Assembly (NCBI GenBank): GCA_964345635.1
Contig: CAYFRM010000013.1
Span: 1-21,833 of the forward strand
Direction: 5' to 3'
DNA length: 21,833 nt
From: WVXT01 sp964345635
Lineage (GTDB): Bacteria; UBA6262; WVXT01
The translations under genes and the position numbers were made by a program. Shown here piece by piece: positions 1 through 7,242 of this stretch. The notes beneath the pieces are model-generated. The model worked only from the letters and a program-made list of their open reading frames with translations. It did no database searches and was not told where the DNA came from. The first letter of the stretch is position 1, and the number at the start of each line of letters is the position of its first letter.

Positions 1-1
1 C

Positions 2-1087
2 GCTCAAGCACTAGACTTGAGAAAGAAATATGAAATTATAGTTGAAAACATCGGTGAAGGCTTGGTCACTTATAATAGAAATATGATAGTAACTTTTGCC
101 AATGATAAACTGTCTAAGATTTTGGGTTACAAAAAAGACGAGATTGTGGGGACGCGAGTTACCTGGTTTTTTACAGGCAAAAGTAAGAAAAAAGTAGAAA
201 AGGAATTGGAAGCAAGGATGAAGGGCAAAGCGTCATATTATAATGCAAAGCTGAAAACCAAAAAAGGAAAGGAGCTACTCCTGTTTATTAGTGGTGCTCC
301 TATTTTGGACGTAAATAGGAAATTCGACGGAGGCGTTGCGATTGTCTCGAACATTACAGAAAAAAAAGAATTAGAGGATAAATTGGAAGAACGCTCAAAG
401 GAGTTAGAGAAAGAAATAAAAAAGCGGACGAATCTCCTGGCGGACCTGTATAGAGGAGTTGCAGTTACAGAGGCGAAGAACCGGCTGGCCTGGGAGATTC
501 ACGATTTTTGTGCCCAGACCCTGGTCTCTTCGATTCTGAAGATTGACCTTTGTGAGAGAGTTCTGGGCAAAGATCCCGATAATTTAAAGAGAGAGCTAAA
601 AGAATTGAAGAAGATGCTAAGAGGAAGCATTAAGGCGACGCGGAACGTCATGTTAAGATTGCGGTTGCCGGATTTTCACAGAATGGGTTTTACTACCGTG
701 GTTAAGCAGTATGTGGAAGAGTTCCGCAAAAAGACGGGGATTACTTGTAACTTAACACTCAGACTGGACAAGACTCTACCGGCAAGGACGCAGTTAGGCA
801 TTTATCGAATTATTCGGGAGGCGATGAGCAATGTAAGGAAACACTCTATGGCAAAAAAGGTGGATACGAGATTAAAAACTGATAAGCGTGGCAATCTTCA
901 CCTTATCATAAGAGATGACGGGAAAGGATTTGAGTTAGATAGTGTTTCCACTCGGGGGAGATATGCCAGGAATTTTGGACTAATAGGGATGGAGGAACAA
1001 GCGAAACTTTTGGGAGGGAACTTCGCTGTGGAAAGCGCAAAGAGGCACGGGACGAAGATAAAGGTAAAAGTTCCGCTTGAACAGTGA
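2..1087 (+). CDS. PAS-domain sensor histidine kinase, NarL/DegS type (5' truncated)
   Basis: The reading frame is open to the window edge, so the gene probably begins upstream; the in-frame TTG at 17 has no visible ribosome site and falls in the linker before a PAS domain. Counting from that TTG, residues about 4-115 look like a PAS sensor domain, 115-145 form a charged coiled coil, and the dimerisation box EIHDFCAQTL carries the phospho-accepting His162. The ATPase domain follows, with an N-box (IIREAMSNVRKH), a G1 box (RDDGKGF) and a G2 region (GLIGMEEQAKLLGG). This is the HisKA_3 plus HATPase arrangement of NarL-partner kinases. No membrane segment is visible in the part present, so it may be cytosolic or have upstream sensor domains. 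The response regulator follows directly, which makes the two a likely cognate pair. The PAS ligand cannot be read from the sequence. Confidence 0.88.
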   Translation, partial: AQALDLRKKYEIIVENIGEGLVTYNRNMIVTFANDKLSKILGYKKDEIVGTRVTWFFTGKSKKKVEKELEARMKGKASYYNAKLKTKKGKELLLFISGAPILDVNRKFDGGVAIVSNITEKKELEDKLEERSKELEKEIKKRTNLLADLYRGVAVTEAKNRLAWEIHDFCAQTLVSSILKIDLCERVLGKDPDNLKRELKELKKMLRGSIKATRNVMLRLRLPDFHRMGFTTVVKQYVEEFRKKTGITCNLTLRLDKTLPARTQLGIYRIIREAMSNVRKHSMAKKVDTRLKTDKRGNLHLIIRDDGKGFELDSVSTRGRYARNFGLIGMEEQAKLLGGNFAVESAKRHGTKIKVKVPLEQ

Positions 1088-1088
1088 G

Positions 1089-1757
1089 ATGGATAGCGTT
1101 GGCTTGGGGGGAAAAATCAGAATTCTCATAGCAGATGACCACACACTCTTCCGGGAAGGTTTGCGAAGGATATTGGAACGCGAGGAAGATATGGAAATAG
1201 TGGGAGAGGCAAACGACGGCACCGAAGCTCTTTGGTTGGCAGATAAAGTAAGGCCGGATGTGATTCTGATGGATATTAGCCTTCCCGGTATAAACGGGGT
1301 AAAGATTACGCACCAGATCAAAAAGCGACACAAAGAAGTTCACGTTATCATGCTGTCTATGCACGAGGATATAACTCACATTACCGAATCGTTCCAGGCA
1401 GGTGCTTCCGGCTACGCAATAAAGACTCATCCTTCCGGTGAATTGATAAAGACTATCGGTTTCGTAGTTAGAGAGGGAGTTTCCATTCCAGCCACCGTGG
1501 AGCGTAGACTACTAAAGGGTATGAGGGAACCACATTTTCTGAGCGGGATAGGAAACGCACGTCTGACGAAAAGAGAAGTAAGAGTACTCAAGTTAATGGC
1601 TTCTGGAAAAACTAATAAAGAGATTGCAAATAGACTCCTGGTGAATCAAAAGATGGTGAAAAGCGACCTTAACCATATATACAGGAAACTGGGGGTGAAG
1701 AACCGCGCCCAGGCGGTAGTGGAAGGGTTGAAGAGAAGGTATATCAGCAAGAGTTAA
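1089..1757 (+). CDS. NarL/LuxR-family response regulator
   Basis: A receiver domain (residues about 9-125) is followed by a LuxR-type helix-turn-helix DNA-binding domain (about 157-218). The acid pocket is ADDH, the phospho-acceptor is Asp62 in ILMDISLPG, the switch Ser lies in MLSMH, and the conserved Lys in YAIKTHP. The DNA-binding part shows LTKREVRVLKLMASGKTNKEIA and then an unusual recognition helix around VNQKMVKSDLNHIYRKLGV. The ATG at 1089 lies two bases after the kinase stop. An in-frame TTG at 1077 would overlap the kinase by 11 bases, and neither start has a convincing ribosome site, so translational coupling is likely. It should be phosphorylated by the adjacent kinase and act on promoters not identifiable here. 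A rho-independent terminator ends the pair. Confidence 0.88.
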   Translation: MDSVGLGGKIRILIADDHTLFREGLRRILEREEDMEIVGEANDGTEALWLADKVRPDVILMDISLPGINGVKITHQIKKRHKEVHVIMLSMHEDITHITESFQAGASGYAIKTHPSGELIKTIGFVVREGVSIPATVERRLLKGMREPHFLSGIGNARLTKREVRVLKLMASGKTNKEIANRLLVNQKMVKSDLNHIYRKLGVKNRAQAVVEGLKRRYISKS

Positions 1758-1803
1758 GAAATTCTGTTCTATTATTGGTAATATTGCATGGCTCGCCCTT
1801 AAA

Positions 1804-1828
1804 GGCCCAGTTTTTCCTGGGCCCTTTT
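1804..1828 (+). terminator. Intrinsic terminator after the two-component pair
   Basis: Perfect 7-bp stem GGCCCAG/CTGGGCC with loop TTTTTC, followed by CTTTTCC. It lies 46 bases after the response regulator stop and separates the pair from the downstream small gene. Confidence 0.75.
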
Positions 1829-1866
1829 CCAGGCAAAAAATTTCATAGAATTATACGCCTGACCCA

Positions 1867-1894
1867 TTGAAAAAATGAAAAACTGAAGTAAAAT
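1867..1894 (+). promoter_or_regulatory. Possible sigma70-type promoter
   Basis: TTGAAA (1867-1872), a 16-base spacer and TAAAAT (1889-1894), in an AT-rich stretch between a terminator and the next gene. A small hairpin (GGGGT...TACCCC, about 1913-1937) lies just downstream. The boxes are degenerate, so the position matters as much as the match. Confidence 0.35.
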
Positions 1895-1983
1895 TATAGT
1901 AGAGGAAATGTCCGGGGTTGAACTTGATTCGCTACCCCAATAACACAAATTTCTCAGTAGTGGTGTTTCGATTAAGGCGGAAA

Positions 1984-2166
1984 ATGAAAAAGACAAAGAA
2001 AAGAAAACTTTTCTATTGCAAGAGGTGCACGGGGAAATTCTCAAAAGATTTCGTGAAGAGAGTGGACGGATATTATATCTGTTTGACCTGCGCCGGTATC
2101 GAGGAATACCTGAACGGTAAGGGCTTTTCCGGTTATCCTCTTTACGGCAGCAGGAACAAAGTTTAA
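1984..2166 (+). CDS. Small zinc-ribbon protein, function unknown
   Basis: A 60-residue, strongly basic protein with two CxxC knuckles (CKRC near residue 12 and CLTC near residue 34) about 20 residues apart, a spacing typical of a single zinc ribbon. The N-terminus is Lys/Arg-rich and the C-terminus is a short aromatic and polar tail. I prefer the ATG at 1984, just after TAAGGCGG, over the in-frame TTG at 1918, which has no ribosome site. It resembles a ribosomal-protein-like or nucleic-acid-binding ribbon in general form, but I do not recognise the family. It stands alone between a terminator and the riboswitch, and may share a transcript with the riboswitch because no clear promoter separates them. 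Confidence 0.6.
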   Translation: MKKTKKRKLFYCKRCTGKFSKDFVKRVDGYYICLTCAGIEEYLNGKGFSGYPLYGSRNKV

Positions 2167-2204
2167 GATTAGGATTTTGCATTTGGAGAAGTTTTAATAC
2201 GCAT

Positions 2205-2297
2205 ATTGGAAACTCCGAAAGGGTAACTCCCGAATGATCGGGGAACAATCGGGGGACACAAAGCCAGGGGCTTGGATGCCAGCCGAGCTGCCGAAGA
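2205..2297 (+). promoter_or_regulatory. GEMM-class cyclic dinucleotide riboswitch aptamer
   Basis: The stretch has the landmarks of a GEMM-I aptamer. GGGTAA (2221-2226) is followed by a 7-bp helix CTCCCGA (2227-2233)/TCGGGGG (2249-2255). The core ACACAAAGCC (2256-2265) is one base off the canonical ACGCAAAGCC. The 3' side GATGCCAGCCGAGCTGCCG (2275-2293) matches the conserved end of the class. The outer helix and the exact 5' boundary are uncertain. GEMM-I RNAs bind cyclic di-GMP, and a subclass binds 3',3'-cGAMP; I could not assign the discriminating base with certainty. A strong terminator follows, so it probably controls the secreted-protein gene and perhaps the genes after it. Confidence 0.85.
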
Positions 2298-2308
2298 GTT
2301 TCTCGGGG

Positions 2309-2357
2309 ACCGATTTTACTATCCGGCAGGGCTGGATAGTAAAATCGGTTTTTTTTT
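2309..2357 (+). terminator. Riboswitch expression platform: intrinsic terminator
   Basis: Perfect 16-bp inverted repeat (2309-2324 with 2334-2349), a 9-base loop and nine T residues (2349-2357). It starts about 15 bases after the aptamer and ends about 10 bases before the gene. The loop begins GGCAG, which can pair with CTGCC at the 3' edge of the aptamer (2288-2292); that is a possible switching contact, inferred only. Confidence 0.92.
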
Positions 2358-2367
2358 GAGGAAGAAA

Positions 2368-3303
2368 GTGGTTAATTTTATGAAAAGTAAAATAATGTTA
2401 CTCTCTTTATTAATGTTCTGTGGCCTGGTAATACTTTGGAATTCTTCTTACTCGTATGCCAAGAAACAGACCATTCAGCCAGGGCCGGAGAAGTCACGAG
2501 ACAGTCATATTTCCAAAGGTCTGGGAGACGAGATGAAGAACTTTGGAATTGAAGAAAATATGGGTGTGGGGCAGCAAGATACCAAACGCATCCTGATTCG
2601 GTTCGATCTAACCTCCATACCCCCTGATGCGATTATTTCCTCGGCGGTATTACAACTCTGTCTGGCACAGGACTATTATTTTGGTCAGAAGAGAGTGATT
2701 TACGCACATAAAATCACGGGTTTCTGGAAAGACAAAGAAGTGACCTGGAACCAGAGTATAGAAAAGCGCAACTGGAGGCTGCCAGGGGGCGACTTCGATT
2801 CGGAATTAGAGAGCGCAAAATCTTTTATCGGCAAAGCCTATGGGTGGGTTTCCTGGGACGTGACGCGCACAGTAAAGGATTGGCTGGAAGGGAAATATAT
2901 TAACTTCGGGTTCTTACTGAAGGAGCATAATTGTGACAATGAGGCAGTCTGGTTTCTTTCCAGCGAATTGGAGTGGGAGGCGTACCGTCCCAAATTGGTA
3001 ATAACGTACGAGGCAGAAGGGATTTGTCCCGAGCCGGTTTCTCCTTCTATCAAAGCCTATCCCAATCCCTTTAAACCGAGCGAGGGTCACACTGAAATCA
3101 CATTTACCGACCTTCCCTCAGGTGCATCGGTAAAAATATTCCATCTTGAAGGTAGGATAATGGCGACTCTTCAAGAAACGGCGGGGGAAGCAAAGTGGAA
3201 CGTAGAAGATAGTGAAGGAAACAAAGTATCCAGTGGGTTGTATCTCTATCGCATTGAGAGTGCCAAAGGGAACCAGACGGGGAAAGTGGTAATTATCAGA
3301 TGA
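2368..3303 (+). CDS. Secreted DNRLRE-domain protein with FlgD-like/T9SS-type C-terminal domain
   Basis: A Sec signal peptide (basic start, then a hydrophobic run to about residue 30) leads into a DNRLRE domain of roughly 165 residues. Its hallmarks are TKRILIRFDLTSIPPDAIISS, the VTWN motif, WDVTRTVKDWLEG, FLSSE and RPKLVITYE. These domains are beta-rich and common in large surface proteins. From about residue 220, AYPNPFKPSEG through WNVEDSEGNKVSSGLYLYRIES to KVVIIR is a FlgD-like Ig/Por-type sorting domain, which in Bacteroidota directs type IX secretion. The GTG at 2368 is chosen because GAGGA lies 5 bases upstream; ATG at 2380 is the alternative and keeps the signal peptide. A TTG at 2272 is excluded because it lies inside the riboswitch. 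Its last bases overlap the start of the PorV-like gene. The exact function is unknown. Confidence 0.85.
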   Translation: MVNFMKSKIMLLSLLMFCGLVILWNSSYSYAKKQTIQPGPEKSRDSHISKGLGDEMKNFGIEENMGVGQQDTKRILIRFDLTSIPPDAIISSAVLQLCLAQDYYFGQKRVIYAHKITGFWKDKEVTWNQSIEKRNWRLPGGDFDSELESAKSFIGKAYGWVSWDVTRTVKDWLEGKYINFGFLLKEHNCDNEAVWFLSSELEWEAYRPKLVITYEAEGICPEPVSPSIKAYPNPFKPSEGHTEITFTDLPSGASVKIFHLEGRIMATLQETAGEAKWNVEDSEGNKVSSGLYLYRIESAKGNQTGKVVIIR

Positions 3304-4448
3304 GAAAGCGAAAAACGGCAATGAAAAAAATTGTAACTTTAAGTCTTGTTCTGGCAATGTTCTTGATCGGGCAACGGTCTCCATCCATTGCCTCTACTAC
3401 GGGATTAGACTTTCTTAAGATAGGAGTGGGAGCCCGTCCCCTTGCTATGGGCGAGGCCTACGTAGCGCTAGCCGATGATATTAGTGCAATTTACTGGAAT
3501 CCAGCCGGCCTTGTGCAACTAGAGCAACCAGAAGTCGGCTTTACGTATAACAGATGGTTCGAAGATATCGGGTATCATTTTTTTGGTTATAGCCATCCCA
3601 TTGACGACTCGGTTCTTGCTTTCAGTCTATACTATCTGGGAGGGGGAAATGTTGCGGGCAGCGACGCGGGAGGTATACCCACTGGTAACGTTAGCGCGTA
3701 CGATCTGGCTTTGGTTTTTTCTTATAGCAAGAAATTAGTCCAGGGCCTATCAGGAGGATTGAATTTTAAGTTCATAGAGGAGAAACTGGATAATGAGATT
3801 GCCAATGCCCTTGCCTTCGACCTGGGCGTCCTTTACAAGACCGGGGTGGACAATTTGGACGTGGGCTTCAATATCCAGAATATCGGCACAAGAATAAAAT
3901 TCATCAGAGAATCTGCGAGTTTACCTTTGAATTTCCGGTTCGGGCTTGCTTACAGATTATTCCCCGCCAATCCACTGACTTTGACTTTGGACTTTAATAA
4001 ATTGAACAATGAGAGCATCTATCTTGGTTTGGGCGCTGAATGCTGGATTACAGACTATGCTTCTGTGAGAATCGGGAGCAAATTTGACCCTGACGTAAAA
4101 GATAGGGTGAGATTTGGCCTGGGTTTGAGGCGGAGGAATTTACGGTTGGATTACGCTTACACACCGCACAAGATTTTGGGTGACACGCATCAGTTTAGCA
4201 TTGGTCTCTATTTTGGAAGACTGGAAGTAGAGCGGGAAAAAGAGAAGGTTATGATTGAAAGAGAAGAAGAGGCAAGGATTGCTTCTCTAATAGTTACGCT
4301 TCACGAAGAGGGACTGGCGTACCTGGAACAGAAACAGTATATCCGGGCTATCGGGAAGTTCAGCGAAATTCTATTGCTGGATCCTGAAGATAGGCAGGCA
4401 ATAAGTATGATGAAAGAAGCAAACCGGCTTCTTCTTGAGGAACGCTGA
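3300..4448 (+). CDS. PorV/PorQ-family outer-membrane protein with C-terminal TPR
   Basis: After a signal peptide (to about residue 30), the family signature FLKIGVGARPLAMGEAYVAL, then ISAIYWNPAGL, marks the PorV/PorQ (UPF0164) beta-barrel family. Alternating strands continue to about residue 305 and end in QFSIGLYFGR. PorV is an outer-membrane component of the type IX secretion system in Bacteroidota, but relatives occur in many phyla without proof of that role. Unusually, the barrel is followed by a charged helix (EREKEKVMIEREEEARIAS) and one TPR-like unit (about 335-378), which would lie on the periplasmic side. The ATG at 3300 overlaps the preceding stop in an ATGA arrangement, implying coupled translation; ATG at 3321 is the alternative. 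Neighbouring a protein with a Por-like tail suggests a transport or anchoring partnership, which is inference. Confidence 0.85.
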   Translation: MRKRKTAMKKIVTLSLVLAMFLIGQRSPSIASTTGLDFLKIGVGARPLAMGEAYVALADDISAIYWNPAGLVQLEQPEVGFTYNRWFEDIGYHFFGYSHPIDDSVLAFSLYYLGGGNVAGSDAGGIPTGNVSAYDLALVFSYSKKLVQGLSGGLNFKFIEEKLDNEIANALAFDLGVLYKTGVDNLDVGFNIQNIGTRIKFIRESASLPLNFRFGLAYRLFPANPLTLTLDFNKLNNESIYLGLGAECWITDYASVRIGSKFDPDVKDRVRFGLGLRRRNLRLDYAYTPHKILGDTHQFSIGLYFGRLEVEREKEKVMIEREEEARIASLIVTLHEEGLAYLEQKQYIRAIGKFSEILLLDPEDRQAISMMKEANRLLLEER

Positions 4449-4461
4449 TTAAGAGTGGCAG

Positions 4462-5232
4462 ATGAAGAAAGCAAACATTCTTGTCGTAGACGGTAGAATC
4501 GACCTTATGGAACCTCTCAAGGAAATTTTTGAGAGGAAGGGTTATAATGTGACTCTGGTAGAGGACGAAGATAGGGCAATCCGGCATCTGAAAAGGGAAA
4601 GTTTCGATGTCTTGCTTACGCCCCGGCAGATACCCGGGCAAGGCGGTGCGTGGGATTTTAAGGTTATTAAGAGACTCTACCCGTCGATGGCAGTGGTAAT
4701 AGTGAATTCTTCGGGGGAAAAGAGAGGTCTGTTTGAGAATGAGGAATCAGGAATAGAAGCCGTGGTGGATAAACCGTTCAACGTGAAAAAGCTTGTGGAT
4801 ACAATTGAGTTAGTACTTGAGGCCCCTTCGGTGTTGGTCGTTGACCATAGGGCACAGGATTTGGATGCTTTGAGAGATATGTTAACAAAAAGAAAGTGCC
4901 GGGCTTCAGGGGCTGAGAGCGTAGATAAAGCCATGCAGATGATTCGGGAAAAGAATTTTGACGTCGTGCTTCTGGACGTAAGGGTTATAGAGATAGGTGG
5001 TGTAGAAATCCTGCAGGGAATCAAAAAGATTAAACCGGGTATAGAAATGATAGTGATGATTGACTATACTTCACTGAGCCGCGTAGGAGATTTATTAAGG
5101 GGGGGAGCATATACCTGTTTATATAAGCCTTTCTTGGACGTAGAGAGGTTGGTTAAAGTGGTCAAAGAAGTAGTGCAAAGGCAAAAAGGAATATATCCCA
5201 CCTTAACAGAAATGGAATCTCTCCCCAGTTGA
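4462..5232 (+). CDS. Double receiver-domain protein, first receiver degenerate
   Basis: Two CheY-like receiver domains in tandem (about 4-120 and 122-240) with no output domain. In the first, the acid pocket is reduced to VVDGR and the phospho-acceptor position is Thr53 (LLTPRQIPG), although Lys104 (VDKPF) remains, so it should not be phosphorylated normally. The second keeps Asp172 (LLDVRV), Asp128 in VVDHR and Lys222 (LYKPF), so it may be active. It starts 14 bases after the PorV-like gene. Stand-alone receivers next to a GGDEF gene often act as protein-protein switches; here the partner could be the cyclase downstream, or the upstream histidine kinase as phosphate donor. Both ideas are inference. 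Confidence 0.87.
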   Translation: MKKANILVVDGRIDLMEPLKEIFERKGYNVTLVEDEDRAIRHLKRESFDVLLTPRQIPGQGGAWDFKVIKRLYPSMAVVIVNSSGEKRGLFENEESGIEAVVDKPFNVKKLVDTIELVLEAPSVLVVDHRAQDLDALRDMLTKRKCRASGAESVDKAMQMIREKNFDVVLLDVRVIEIGGVEILQGIKKIKPGIEMIVMIDYTSLSRVGDLLRGGAYTCLYKPFLDVERLVKVVKEVVQRQKGIYPTLTEMESLPS

Positions 5233-5346
5233 TCCTGAAAGAGATCACTGATAAGACCTTTCAAATCAAAATTGCCTAGAGGCGAAAGACGCGTTGGAGT
5301 ATAGGTACAGCCGGTAAGACCAAACTAGATTAAAAGGAGAGCCTCA

Positions 5347-7116
5347 ATGAAAGGAAGAGCGATAAGATTAGCGGGCAGCATTTTACTATTTGTTTCAGTT
5401 ATTGTCTCAATTAGTGTTCACCCCGGTCATCTGCAAATTCTGCAGACGCAGGGGGAGGAAAATTATTGTGAACAAGGTCTCAAGTATTACAGGACGGAGA
5501 AGTATGAGCTTGCGCTAAAGAATTTCCTTTTGGCGCTGGAGTTGAATCCAAGAAATAGATTAGCCCTGGAATACGTCAATATGATAGGAAATGAACTCAA
5601 AAAAAAGGAAGAGCAGCAACTTTTCAACCAGGCTATCAAGGATTATCATGAGCGGAACTATGAAGCTGCCATTAGCAAGCTTGTGCAGGTACTGGATTTG
5701 AATCCGAGAAATCGGCAGGCAATAGAGTATATACGGGATATCAGAAAAGAAACGAATCGCATCGCGGAGGGAAAGGCAGAGGGCATAGCCAGGGTAGAAA
5801 CTCCGGAAGCAGAAAAACCGGTAAGCGCTGACATATCCAGGATGGCTGAGGATATTGAAATAATAAAAAGAGAAATTGTTAAAAAGAAAATCGGGGAACC
5901 GGAGGAAGTGCCTCCCGTGATTGCTGAGAGGGGATTTCCTCTCGCGATTGCTAAGAAGAAGCCACCCCTGGCGATTTCCGAAAAGGAGGCTCCTATCATT
6001 ATGGGCAAACATGTCGCCTTGTTTTTCCTCTTTGTCGGTGGGCTTGTTGGTGTGTTCTTTGTATGCAAAGCGAGGATGGGGAGAAAGAGGGAATCGTCGG
6101 ACAAGAACCTGAAGCTACTGGAGAATCTCGGCAAGACCGCCACTACCACCGAGCATAAGGGAGAAATTATGGACACTATTCTTAAGGCGTTCATGGATAC
6201 AGTGGAGGCGAAGTTCGGGGCGTTATTGACCGTTGAGGATAAAACAGGAGACTTGATTTTAGGAGCGGGGGTAGATATTAAACCCGACCTCCCCGGCGAC
6301 TTGGGATTCAGTAAAGACAGCCCTGTTTTCGCGGAAGTAACGAGAATTACAAATCCCATCTCGGGAGCCGAGATTCTGCAAGATTCCGTGTATGAGAATC
6401 TCCTTGTGTTCGAGGAGAAACCAGCCAGCCCTGCTTCATTGTTAATCGTTCCGTTAACTTACAAGAAGCGTAATGTGGGAGTAGTTCTTTTAGATTCTAC
6501 ACGGATTGGAAGAAATCATATGAGAGAATATCGGGGAATATTGGAAACGCTTGCCAGCCAGGCTGCAATAATTGTTGCCAATATTACTTATGGTCGCCAG
6601 ATAATTATAGATGGTTTGACCGGTCTTTATGTGCAGTGGTTCTTTTATCAATGTCTGGAGAAGGAGATCTCCCGGGCCGAGCGGCAAAATTTGTCTTTGG
6701 CTCTTTTGATGTTGGATCTGGACCATTTTAAACAGTTCAATGATACCTACGGGCACCTCATGGGGGATAAAGCTTTGGTAAGAGTTGCTGAGATTCTTAA
6801 AAGGGACCTTCGCGACATCGACACGGTTGCCCGTTATGGGGGAGAGGAATTCGCTATAATTTTGCCCGGAGTAGACGAAAAGTTGGCTCTCCGGACGGCG
6901 GAAAGGATCAGGAAAGGTCTGGAAAATTATCGCTTCAAGGTAGTCAATGGTAAATTCCGATTGACTCTGAGTATCGGGATTTCTCTTTACGAGAAGGGCA
7001 TAGGTGGCGAGGAGATGGTGGAAAGGGCAGATAAGGCTCTATACTGGGTTAAACAGCACGGCAGGAATCAAGTGAAGACCTGGACGGGTCTTTTGGCTGC
7101 GGTAACCGCAACATGA
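5347..7116 (+). CDS. Membrane TPR-GAF-GGDEF diguanylate cyclase
   Basis: The protein has 589 residues and makes cyclic di-GMP from two GTP. An N-terminal hydrophobic segment (about 7-25) is followed by TPR-like repeats (about 35-135, each ending ELNPRNR or DLNPRNR), a Pro/Lys/Glu-rich linker, a second membrane segment (about 221-242), a GAF-like domain (about 255-410) and a GGDEF domain (about 420-580). The TPRs therefore face the periplasm and the catalytic domain the cytosol. The active site is GGEEF (498-502), and the product-inhibition site RxxD is present as RDID (489-492), exactly five residues before it. ATG at 5347 follows AAGGAG with a 7-base spacer. The 114 bases upstream hold short inverted repeats (TTGG/CCAA near 5294-5324) but no riboswitch I recognise and no terminator, so it may belong to the riboswitch-controlled operon. 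Confidence 0.92.
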   Translation: MKGRAIRLAGSILLFVSVIVSISVHPGHLQILQTQGEENYCEQGLKYYRTEKYELALKNFLLALELNPRNRLALEYVNMIGNELKKKEEQQLFNQAIKDYHERNYEAAISKLVQVLDLNPRNRQAIEYIRDIRKETNRIAEGKAEGIARVETPEAEKPVSADISRMAEDIEIIKREIVKKKIGEPEEVPPVIAERGFPLAIAKKKPPLAISEKEAPIIMGKHVALFFLFVGGLVGVFFVCKARMGRKRESSDKNLKLLENLGKTATTTEHKGEIMDTILKAFMDTVEAKFGALLTVEDKTGDLILGAGVDIKPDLPGDLGFSKDSPVFAEVTRITNPISGAEILQDSVYENLLVFEEKPASPASLLIVPLTYKKRNVGVVLLDSTRIGRNHMREYRGILETLASQAAIIVANITYGRQIIIDGLTGLYVQWFFYQCLEKEISRAERQNLSLALLMLDLDHFKQFNDTYGHLMGDKALVRVAEILKRDLRDIDTVARYGGEEFAIILPGVDEKLALRTAERIRKGLENYRFKVVNGKFRLTLSIGISLYEKGIGGEEMVERADKALYWVKQHGRNQVKTWTGLLAAVTAT

Positions 7117-7164
7117 AATTGCAGTATTTATTTTTTGTATTTGATAGACTGTGGAGTAAAAATT

Positions 7165-7193
7165 AACCACCGAGGCTCCCCCCCGGTGGTTTT
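7165..7193 (+). terminator. Intrinsic terminator after the diguanylate cyclase
   Basis: Stem AACCACCG (7165-7172)/CGGTGGTT (7184-7191), an 11-base C-rich loop and a TTTT run. It separates the cyclase from the superoxide dismutase gene and resembles the terminator that follows that gene. Confidence 0.78.
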
Positions 7194-7225
7194 CTTATCT
7201 TTAATTCAGCCCTGTAAACGGAGAG
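7194..7225 (+). repeat. Direct repeat, left copy (before the Ni-SOD gene)
   Basis: A 32-base sequence starting CTTATCTTTAA and ending CTGTAAACGGAGAG. It matches 7843-7875 except for one single-base gap and one substitution. Its last six bases equal the first six of the tRNA-Ser gene, but no tRNA follows here. It partly forms the 5' leader of the superoxide dismutase gene. Confidence 0.85.
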
Positions 7226-7242
7226 ATGGAGGAGGTGTTGAG

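Noticed and set aside
2272..2367. N-terminal extension of the DNRLRE protein from a TTG at 2272
   Set aside because: The extension runs through the riboswitch aptamer and terminator; the signal peptide starts only after 2368.
5233..5346. Second riboswitch before the diguanylate cyclase
   Set aside because: Short inverted repeats exist, but no conserved core of a class I know and no terminator could be found.
5560..6359. Long antisense frames opposite the cyclase gene
   Set aside because: They are shadows of a well-supported gene: no family motifs, no ribosome sites and compositions typical of reverse-strand translation.
7194..7225. Truncated tRNA-Ser pseudogene at the left repeat
   Set aside because: Only six bases of the tRNA are shared; the next bases are the Ni-SOD ribosome site and show no tRNA arms.
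7135..7242. Longer Ni-SOD frame beginning with TTG at 7135
   Set aside because: It spans an intrinsic terminator and the direct repeat, and it would bury the signal peptide; GGAGGAGGTG points to 7243.
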